From contig NW_025062479.1 in assembly GCF_000002995.4 (NCBI RefSeq), positions 23,184,721-23,248,720 of the forward strand: 64,000 nucleotides of DNA, given 5' to 3'. The first letter of the stretch is position 1, and every line of letters starts with the position of its first letter. The notes beneath the pieces were generated by a model that did no database searches, was not told where the DNA came from, and worked only from the letters and a program-made list of their open reading frames with translations. The DNA is from Brugia malayi. Lineage: Eukaryota; Nematoda; Chromadorea; Rhabditida; Onchocercidae. This document shows, in pieces, positions 28,289 through 64,000 of the stretch. The translations under genes were made by a program, and so were the position numbers.

Positions 28289-29227
28289 CACTAAATTCCG
28301 GATGTAATTTAGTATAATACCAATCATTTAAATCGATGATTAAACTATAAAATAAGTAAAAATTGCTAGTTAATGATTAATTTTATCATATTTTGATAAT
28401 AACTTACTAACAATTATATCTGATAAAAATTTGTGTAAAATTTTCATATTTAAAAAATAATAATTAAATTTGATTAATTATTTTTACATATAGTGCTGTT
28501 TGTTTTGATTTAATTAAGGAAAAAAAAAAAAAAAAAAAAAAGGTACAAATTGAAAAATTTTTGCACTTCAATTTCACGAATATTGGTGACATAAGAATGA
28601 TTATTTTAAAGTTTAAATAAAGTTGCATTTTGAAATGTTTGAAATTTAGAGTTTTGCTATTTTACCAATTAGAAATTTGTTAAATAGGCAACTGTTCCAT
28701 TATTGATAGGTGATATATGATATGATTAGTAATCATTTGCATGAAATTTTTTTTTCCACATTTTGCTTTTTTTCTCTTTCCCTCTCTCTCACACCCTCTC
28801 TCTCTCTCTCTTTCTTAAAAAATTAGAAAATAAAATTTAATTATTTAATTATTGTTGTTATTGAATTAGAAAATGATACATATTGAAATTATATCTTAGT
28901 GTGCATTATGAATTTATATGGAAAAAAAAAAAAAAATTTGCGATAATTTTTTTTAAAAATTTAATTTTATTTTAGTTAAAATTAATTTTTGCAATTAAAT
29001 TTGTAAATTAAATTTGCTATTAATATTAAAATTTGCAATTAATTCACTAATATTTTGTTAATTTTTTTTTAAGTTAAAAAATATTTACTTTCCATTAACT
29101 TTAATTTTCTTCTTTTTTTCGTTTTTCTTTTCCTCACTTTTTTTTTTTTTTTTTTTGTTTACATTTGCAAACATTAATATATCAAAATGATTCAAACATT
29201 CATTTCACTAAGTATTTTACAAATTTT

Positions 29228-29305
29228 TGCATGCAGGCATGCAGATTGTATGTTAGAAAATATTCTGCATGCAGGCATGCAGAATGTATGTCAGAAAATA
29301 TTTCA
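29228..29305. repeat. Two-copy direct repeat with GCATGC palindromes
   Basis: TGCATGCAGGCATGCAG occurs twice, about 37 bp apart, each followed by a near-identical stretch ending GAAAATATT. Short CA-rich repeats (ACATACACAGACATGCTTAA) follow at 29410-29485. Confidence 0.8.
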
Positions 29306-29684
29306 TAGACTCATTTATAAGCTTTTTTTCGTTTTTCTTTCTTCGTTTTTTTGCGCTTCTTTTTTTTTATAAAATGTTCAATTCTATGGTTATTGTAATT
29401 AATTAGCTATTCACATACAGACATACACAGACATGCTTAAACATACACAGACATACACAGACATGCTTAAACATACACAGACATACATATATATATATAT
29501 GAATGCAATAGAAAAATGGAAATATTTAAAAGAGTTAAACTCCACCTCCGTACTTCTGCGCCAATCTTATCGAACAATATTTAAGTGTTAAGTGAAAAAG
29601 TTCGAAAAGAGGAGCATATAATCAGTCATTAGAAGAGTTAGTAGTTTAGAGAGGGAATTAGATGAGAGATGAAAGAGAAGAGGA

Positions 29685-29790
29685 AGTAGGGAAAGAAAGA
29701 AAGAAGGAGGAAAGGAAGGAGGAAGGAAGGAGGAAAGGAAGGAGGAAAGGAAGGAAGGAGGAAGGAGGAAAGGAGGAAAGGAGGAAATTT
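29685..29790. repeat. Purine-only GGAA-type tract
   Basis: About 100 bases are almost purely G and A on the plus strand (GGAA/GGAAA units). This is a polypurine-polypyrimidine tract of the kind that can form triplex DNA. Confidence 0.85.
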
Positions 29791-31628
29791 CAAATTTATT
29801 TTCACAGCCTCTCCTATTTAACGATATATTATTGGGTATTACTTTAAAATGCTTTAAGAGCAACTTGCCTGTATGTATTATTTTGTTTAATTAAATAATC
29901 AAATATTTTAATATATGTAAAATAATAATTGTAATTATTGAATTATATGTTTGTTATTTTTAACATTTATATTTATGATTAAATTATATGAATTATTAGT
30001 TATTAATCATAATAATCAATACGTTTATATTTATTTTTTATTTAATTTTTTAAATAGATAAATTAATAAATATATGAATAAATTTATTTAATTATATTTA
30101 ATATGTAAAATAGTGATTGTAATTTATAAAATAATTTTGTTCATTCTAAAATAATTTGATATTAGTTAGTAATTATTAATCGTAATAATCAATTCATTTG
30201 TATGTATTCTTTTTTATTTTTTAAATAAATAAATTAAACTTTACTTTTTATTTTTAATAATTTTATTTAATATGTAAAGTGATAATTGCAGTTATTGCAT
30301 TATACATTTGTTTGAAATTTATATTTATGATTAAATTATATTAATTGGTAGTTACTATATTATAGTATATATTTGTTTATTCTAAAGTTATTTGTTATTA
30401 ATTAGTAATTATCAATAGTAATAATTAATTCATTTATATTCATTCTTTTAATTTCTCAAATAGATAAATTAAAGTTTATTTTTTTTTTTTAAATAATTTT
30501 ATTTAATATGTAAAATGATAATTGTAATTATTGTAGTATATATTTGTTTATTCTAAAATTATTTGATATTAATTAGTAATTATTAATCGTATGATTATTA
30601 AATATCTTTTCGTTTCTCATTTATTCATTTAATTTTTTAAATTGATAAATTAATAAATGTATAAATAATTTTTTGTTTAATGTGTAAAAAAATAATTGTA
30701 ATTATTGTAATATATATTTGTTTGTTCTCAAAATTATATTTGTAATTATTTTATATTAAATAGTAAATATTAATGATAATAATTAAGTATCTTTTCGCTT
30801 TTTTTTTCACCACTTTTCATTAATTTCATTGTTTTAATTTCTTAAATAGATAAATTAATAAAATATATAAATAATTTTGTTTAATAATAGAAAGATAATT
30901 GGAATTATCGCAGTATATTTGTTTATTATAAAATTATTTTTATAATTATTTTGATCAATTAGTATTTATTAATCATTTATTGATAATTAATTAATGTTTA
31001 TTAATTAGTATTTATTAAAATTAATTATCTAATATTCTTTTTTTACAATTATTTATTTACATTTATTCTTTTGATTTCTTGAATAGATAAATTAATAAAT
31101 ATATAAATAATTTGATATGTTAATAATATAAATTAGAAAACTAATTTTTTGGGAGAAATTTTATTAAATTTTCTGTTTGCTTCTTTACTTTTTCTTCTAT
31201 GTTAATTTTTTTTAGTATTTTAATTTTTTTTTTTTTTTTGTATGAAATATTAATTTGTTGAATTTTATTTCAAGAAAAAATTGTTTAATTAATATTTATT
31301 TATGCGAATATTTATTAATTTATCAATTTATATTTATTAATTTATATATTTATTATTAATTAATATTTTTTATTTATTAATGAAAAGTATTATATGCGAA
31401 TTTTGTTGAATTAAAATAATTTTATTAAAAGTTTTATTTCATATAAATAGTAGTTATTATTTGAGAAAATGCCAGAACAGATGTGATTGTTTTAGAAATA
31501 TTTGAATGATTTTTTTCTTTCCTTTTTTTTTGTTAGTATACCAATTTTTTCGCAAATCGTTTTTAGTTACTTTTACAATTTAAATTTTTTTTTTTTACGG
31601 CAAGATGAAAGAAAAATTTTTTTTGCTT

Positions 31629-31958
31629 AGAACAGTGGTTTTATTCTCGAGGCGTAGCAATATTATCAGGGCTACGTCCTGAGCTACGTCCAAACTGATT
31701 GTTCCGCTTAACAGCACGACAATTTGAAAGATAATACGGAAGCCGGGAAAACAAGAAGGAAAAAAAAGAAAAAAGGAAAAACGGAAAGAAGAAGAAAAAC
31801 GGAAAGATTGCATTCCGAATAACAATTTATCCACTGCATCGTTCCGGTTTTGATTATTTCGAATACCGTAATTCAAAATTATCCTATCGGTCAGCTATTT
31901 TGTGGCATATTGTATACATTTTGCTTACACAACAATTCACTGACCCGCCTCATCAGCT
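31629..31958 (+). promoter_or_regulatory. let-2: Putative let-2 leader (5' UTR) region
   Basis: Composition changes abruptly at about 31630 from over 80% AT to mixed sequence and stays so until the let-2 start codon. TTTTGCTTAG at 31621-31630 would be a suitable cis- or trans-splice acceptor. An ATG at about 31605, before that acceptor, opens a 25-codon frame and would count as a uORF only if transcription starts further upstream. I infer leader function from position. Confidence 0.45.
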
Positions 31959-51244
<19,286 letters not shown>

Positions 51245-51347
51245 CATTCAAGAAAAAAGACAAATAAAATAATGAAAGATAACAAAACAAAACAAAAACA
51301 AAAAAAAACGATCAATTTTTTTTTGGTGACATCCGTTCAAAAAAAAG

Positions 51348-51384
<37 letters not shown>

Positions 51385-54115
51385 GGGATACAAACAACAA
51401 ATATCAACAAAACGAATCACACTGCTTAATATTATAAAAATGCTGCCAATTAGTAGTACCTTTCATTTTAATAGCATTTATTGTAAAATTTATTTCTCAT
51501 TTATTCTTTCTTGAAGCATTTTTTTTCTTTTTTTGCACTGCCTTTAATTTTAATAATTTACTTATATTAAATTATATATACATATATATATATATTTCTT
51601 TTATTTTAACATTTTTTTCGAAAGCTGAAAAATTTTAGTTTTATAAAAGAAAAGATTTCAAAAAAAAGAAAAAAAAAGACATTTTTGTTTAGATCAAAGA
51701 ATTATAGTTTTTTTTTTTTTGAAAATTTTTAAAATTTGAAATATAATTAAATTAAAATGAAACGAAAAAAACGAAAGTTAAAAGTTAATTTAAAATTGTT
51801 CTTTCTATCTTTTATTTGGTTTTTGTTTTGTGATACATACGATATTGCTATTATTATCATTAATATTATTATAAACTGCCTTTTCTATTCTATTTCTGCC
51901 ATCTTTTTCGTTGATATGTGCTTGTTGGGTGTCTCGTTATTTAAAAAAAAATTTTTTTTTTTTTCATAAAAGAAAAAAAAAAGTGTCATTTGAATTATTT
52001 GCTTTATTTAAAATGAAAAGAAGGAGAAGAAAAAAGAAAAAGAAATATGTGTTACCCGTGGTGCTACATTTTTCTTTGCCCATTAATTTAATCGGCTAAT
52101 TAACAGTAAAAATTGCTATATGTTATTTGTACATATTCAAAAAAACATTTAATTGAAGTTTTTTTCTTTCTATATTTCAAAAATTTATATAACTTTATAT
52201 AACAGTTTACTATCAATATAACCTTTCAAAATAATTAATTTCATTCAGGATGGTTATTCGTTGTGTTCAAGAAGGTAATTTGTTTGTATGCAGTGAGGAG
52301 ATTTCAGAATTCTTATTCAATCAAAAAATAATTCTAATTTCGAATTTACTAATGAATAATACTGTAAAAGTTTGAAAGTAATTTGTTTAAAAAAAAAAAA
52401 AAAAAATGAAATGATAGAATTAATAGAATGAAAAACAGTAGTCAGAATAGAAAGCGCTAATTTGCAAATTGCAACTTTTGCACTCTAAAGTGATCATAAT
52501 AAATATAAGAATGTGCAAAGTTAAATCATAGTTTAGATATTATAAAGCCATTTATTATGTTTTTATAACATGATATTACAATTCAGCTATTATATGACAG
52601 TACAGTTACCCAATTACTACTGTTAATTTCTGATTTAAATTTAATTACAATTTGCCAACCAAATCACTTAATTTTAAATTAGCAATGCAATTTTACAATT
52701 CTAACAAATTCTGCTTTATTCATTATGATAGCTGCTCATAAAGCATATTTAATTACTTTAAAATTCATCACTAAACAATCAAATAAAAGAAAAAAACAAA
52801 AATAAAAAACTTAAAGAAAATGAAATAATCACAAAAAAGGAGAAAAAAAAAAAAAAAACTAAATACTAGGGAAGTTTTCTCAGCAATTGCCTGAGAAAAG
52901 TTTAGAAGAAATAGCCAACAAAAATTTGTTGGTATACTGTACACTACCGTATCGTCATAACTACAGTATGACCAGCAATTACTTTGGAATTGTGTTTGAA
53001 CTACCGTATCGTCATAGCTACAGTATGATGATCAATTACTTTGACATCTTTTTTTTTCCTGAAGTGTAATTCATTTTATATAAGTACAAATAACCGATTT
53101 TGTATAAATCGGTTTTACTGTTAGCTAATGTCTGTTTCATTATTGATCTAATTATTTAACAAATGTAATTTATCATTCTTTCTATTCAGGAAAAAATTAT
53201 CAATTAGTTCAAAAAAAGCAAAAAAAAAAATGTTGACGACAAAAAAAAAAGAAAAAAAAAAACATAAATGAACATTGTAAACGACAATTACGAGTAGTGA
53301 TTAAAATTATTAAAAGATCTATTGAATATGTTTGTGGTATTGAAGAGTGAACTTTCACCTATTTTTCCCTACAATTATTTGTAATTAAATTTGAAGAAAT
53401 AAATTAATTTAATAGAAAAAAAGAAGTAACATTTATGTGAAGAAATTTTTTTTCTTCCTATTTTAGACATTTTTAAAAAAAAGATTTAATCAACCCAATA
53501 CTTTAAAAATCATTTTTCCTAATGCATAATTATTATTTTTGGAGAATTCAAATTCTTCTTAAGAAAAAAAAAAAAATCCCTGCTTAAAATTTTTCCATTT
53601 CCTCTTCAAATTTAAAAAAAAATATAAAACAAACACAATTAATTCTTCGCATTAAAATGTGCAATAAAATTCTTGTTCTTATTGCTTGTGATCAATTTTC
53701 AAATTGCTTTTTTAGAGTTGTTAATTAAATTCAGAATTAATTTTGTTAGCTTTCATCAACGAAAAAATTTCGAACTAAACATTGAAATGTTTAGAAGATT
53801 AAGATAAATTATTAAATATGTATAAGTACAAATGACAAGAGATAAAATGGGCAGATGTGCTTATAATGGAATGTAATAGCAATAAAATTAATGAAATATA
53901 AAAGGAAGAAAATTTTTCATTAATTGCTAATTTTCAAATAAAAAAACTTCAATTTGTTAGAAATTATTTTTCATAATTAAAAAAAAAATTTAATATTCCT
54001 ATTTCATCTATTAATATCTTCCTTTCATATCATAGCATCATCTTGAATGAAAAAACAAGTTGAAAAAATGACCGGATTTTTGGAAATAATCAATTTTAGC
54101 ATAATCGGTTTTCTG
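51245..54115. other. Spacer between convergent genes let-2 and ace-1
   Basis: It begins with the let-2 3' UTR (AATAAA at 51263 and long A-runs around 51350). Nothing protein-like is present; the open frames are Lys- or Phe-rich homopolymer translations. A two-copy repeat lies at 52943-53044. Confidence 0.6.
52943..53044. repeat. Two-copy direct repeat, 57 bp spacing
   Basis: ACTACCGTATCGTCATA followed by CTACAGTATGA and an AATTACTTTG block occurs at 52943 and 53000. The reverse complement of its parts (TATGACG, ATACGGTAG, TACTGTAG) recurs near 61050-61090, suggesting a dispersed repeat family. Confidence 0.75.
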
Positions 54116-60854
<6,739 letters not shown>

Positions 60855-63721
60855 TCAATATCACACAATCATTATTAAAATGTTCATTTTATTTCAAAAT
60901 GAAGGAGTTAAAATTAACTAATCAAATTTATCAGTGATAATTTGATAGCCTGAAATAATTTCCATATTATATATTTAACGAATAACTTGATAAAAATTAT
61001 CCTTAATAACCAATATGAAATATTACTTAAATATATGAAAATTATATTATGACGGATACTGTAGCATACGGTAGCGGATACTGTAATTTGTTTGCGTATC
61101 ACATAAAAATTTAAAAAATGTGAAAAGAATTGCAAATGTGAAATGCACTAAGTGTCATTTCAAATAGAAACATTTTTGTTGTTACAAAAGAAATCCGGAA
61201 AACTGGTTTCTGTTTGCTTATTTCTTTCAGTGTTTCCTTTTTTCTCTATTACCGTTCATACTTGCATTTAATTTGCTACTTAAACAAACATTTCAGGTAG
61301 AAATGTTAACTCAAAAAAAAAAAAAAAAAAAAGGAACAGAAATGTTACATTCTGTTTGCTATTTTTATTATTGTTATTTATTTAACAGACTGTCTCTTCT
61401 TTTTTTTTTAATTTCATTTTGTTAAAATTTATTTAAGAAATTATAAAATCATTTTGCAACTTTTTTGTGCCAAAAATTATGTGTAAAAAAGAAAAAAAAG
61501 CAAATTTTGTTTTATCATTTACTCATTATTAAAATTTATTTAAAAAATTTGATTGAATATTATTTAAATAATTAAAAAAGCATTGATGCACTTGGATGTT
61601 ATTGCATATTTTTTTGTGATAATTATGATATAAATGATAAAATAACTAGTAAAATTACAATTTGAGCAGTGATTATTGAAGAACTGATTAATTAATATAT
61701 AATTATTTATCTAATAATATGTGTAAACAACTCTGATTTCAAATTTTTGAATTGATCAATTTAAAAAAAAAAGAAAAAAAAGTAGAAAATAATGGGAGTT
61801 ATCAGAAGATTAACACTGTACACTGATAAAGCACTGATAACAGTGATAAAAAATCCTTTCGAAAACTAATTAAACTAATTAGCATATTTTTCCATTTAGT
61901 AATTTGATGAAAATACCTCAATTAACGACAATGATTTATTATTATTTTAATTACAATGAATTATTTATTATTATTATTACTTTTTTCAATTACTTGCAAA
62001 AAAAAAATTACAAAGAGTCAAATTATTAGTTAATATTTGATTATAAAAATTTTTTCAACAAATATTAGCAAATTTAATATTTAGCATATATTAATTATTA
62101 AAAAAAGAAAAAATATCACAAAACAAATGTATTATTTACTAAATGATTGTTTTAAATTTCATAAATTTAATATTGGAAAAATTTGATGCATCAAAGATTT
62201 TAATTTAAAATGAAATATTTAACATATGTTTTCCTTTCATTTATCCTCATTTAACTAATCAATCTTGAACTGACAACAATTCATATTATATTTAATTAAT
62301 GACAATTAATTTTTACATCAAAAATTATAATTTAGAAAGATAAAAGAGAGAAAGAGAGAGAGAGAGAGAGAAAAAAAAAACAACTATACTGATATTATTT
62401 TCAAACTAAAATAACAAATATTATTGAGTTGGCAATGAAATACAAATATTATGTAAACAAATATGAATTCACAAATGATAACTTTCATATATATTTTTTT
62501 TTCTTCCCCCCCTCCCCCCCCCTTCTCCATCAGTCATTTTTGAAATTGTGAAACGATTTTGCAGGGCTGTGAAATTGAGAGGTAATAATGGGAACAGGTG
62601 ACGAACCTCATCAGATCATCCCATCATCATCATCTTAGCTTCTTCTCTCTCTCCCTCTCTCTCTCTCTCCCTCTCTCTCCCTCCCTCTCTCTGTGTCTCT
62701 TTTTTCCTCTTCTAATTAGTTCGATATGTTGTAATCTTTTTAAAAATTTAAAAACTAACATTAAGCACAAAGTAGTTCGTTCATAGTATTGCTTTCAACT
62801 TCATGAAATACATTTTTTTTTTTTTTAAATGCAAACATTAAATTTTTTATGACAAAAAAAAATAAAAAATAAAAGTTAATTTTTCTAAATGATAAATCAA
62901 AAATAAAGATAAGAAAATTTTATCAATAAAAGTTAAAAAAAAATAAAAATTTTAAAATTTTTCAAAAATTTACTTAAATGTTTAATTTATTATACACAGT
63001 TGTGATCATTTTAATATATAAATATATTATAATTTTAGGATATTTCAGGTTTATTTGATTTATAGTTTAAATATGAAAAAGTTGAATAGTTGCTTGAAGT
63101 TAGTTCCGTGTTTTATCAAAATTTCTTTTTCTTTTTTTTTCTTTGAACTGAAAGTTGATTTTTTCACACCTGGCACAAAGTACTTAAATTGATTTGTTGA
63201 GGACAAATTAATGATTTGTTAAAATCAATACTAAACTAAATACAAAGTAAATTCTTTTTTTGCTTCTCTTTTTTTCTTCTACTTCAATTTTTTCATTTTA
63301 ACTTTAAATTTCAAAAAGTGTCTATTTTATGATTGTAAGAGCTTTGAATCGGGGAAAAACAAAAACAAAAACGAATTGTCAGTTCGAAATTAAATTAATA
63401 AAAGTGATGTGAAAATTTAAAAAAAGATTTTGCTAATTTCTAAATTAGTATTTATTTTCAAACTTAAATTAGTGTTACACAATGATAAAAAATAAACGAA
63501 TTGTCAGTCTGAAATTAAATTAATAAAAGAGATATAAAAATTTAAAAAAAAAATTATGTTAATTTCTAAATTAGTATTTATTTTTAAACTTAAACAAATG
63601 TTATATAATGATAAAAAAAAAAATTTTATTTTTTTACAATTCAACAAAAAATCTTTTAGCACTTTGCAATGACAAAATTTTAAGCATATAATTTCCTAAA
63701 AATATTAAATATATGCTTTTC

Positions 63722-63753
<32 letters not shown>

Positions 63754-64000
63754 CCAATAATGATAATCATTAGGTACAATCAAAAAATATTGCAAAAAAA
63801 TTTTTCAAATTGAGCAATCATTTTTTTTTTAAATCTTTTTGTATAGAATGATTAAAAAAAAAAAAAGCGAATTTATTCAAATCTATTTCTCACCATTTTA
63901 AAAAATGAAAAAAAAAAAAAAAAGAAGGGGAAAACTCGTCTTATAATTATTTTTAGGACAAATTATGATTGAATACAATTTTTTTTTTCCCTTAAATTCC
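60855..64000. other. AT-rich sequence upstream of ace-1, no gene seen
   Basis: It must include the ace-1 promoter. A mixed-composition patch with a C-run at about 62505-62640 stands out, followed by a (CT)n microsatellite at 62640-62700. A (GA)n lies at 62346-62372. A two-copy tandem duplication of about 123 bp (starting ACGAATTGTCAGT) occupies 63372-63614. I see no reading frame worth calling. Confidence 0.55.

Larger units (their letters stand above)
20660..31628. other. 11 kb AT-rich spacer upstream of let-2
   Basis: No protein-like frame is present on either strand; the listed open frames are poly-Phe/Lys/Leu runs. The stretch is dominated by A/T homopolymers, several tandem repeats (annotated separately), microsatellites and two strong inverted repeats. 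It must contain the let-2 promoter, probably near its right end where composition changes at about 31630. Confidence 0.6.

Noticed and set aside
51272..51514. 80-codon Lys-rich frame after let-2.
   Set aside because: It is produced by A-runs in the let-2 3' UTR; no protein-like composition.
62550..62640. Possible small exon between an AG and GTAATA in the mixed-composition patch upstream of ace-1.
   Set aside because: Too short, no recognisable peptide, and nothing to connect it to a gene.

Overview
The window is eukaryotic and fits a filarial (spirurid) nematode. It is about 70-75% A+T, rich in homopolymers and minisatellites, and its five host genes are split by short-to-medium GT-AG introns. 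The collagen IV, acetylcholinesterase and phosphatidylserine synthase proteins resemble nematode members of their families. I cannot name the species from sequence alone.

Layout. 1-2889 is AT-rich with no gene. 2890-6638 is an LTR retrotransposon of the Bel/Pao superfamily, with 517/508 bp LTRs and a perfect 5 bp target-site duplication. Its reverse transcriptase, RNase H and integrase core are missing. Between a Gag (DUF1759-like) segment and the integrase tail (DUF5641-like) sits an uninterrupted rhabdovirus nucleoprotein-like reading frame. This chimeric element is the most unusual object in the window. 6803-10000 (-) is ears-2, mitochondrial glutamyl-tRNA synthetase (7 exons, 518 aa). 11245-14799 (-) is a PTDSS1-type phosphatidylserine synthase (10 exons, 511 aa). 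17505-20139 (+) is the RBMX2/Ist3 spliceosomal RRM protein (6 exons, 312 aa), with a possible alternative last exon at 20557-20659. 20660-31628 is an 11 kb repeat-rich spacer. 31959-51244 (+) is the alpha-2 type IV collagen gene let-2 (28 coding exons, about 1764 aa with one of two tandem homologous exons used). 54116-60854 (-) is an ace-1-type acetylcholinesterase (11 exons, 626 aa) with a T-type tail. 60855-64000 has no recognisable gene.

The host genes are unrelated housekeeping, matrix and neuronal genes and do not form an operon. pssy-1 and RBMX2 are divergent, and let-2 and ace-1 are convergent. The second theme of the window is intron behaviour. Three ace-1 introns carry expansions or duplications that copy a genuine splice junction, producing arrays of decoy 3' splice sites. 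Two introns (one in let-2, one in ace-1) need a GC donor. let-2 carries a pair of look-alike exons separated by only 49 nt.

All exon models were made by eye from reading frame, GT(GC)/AG dinucleotides and family resemblance. No search, alignment or transcript evidence was available.
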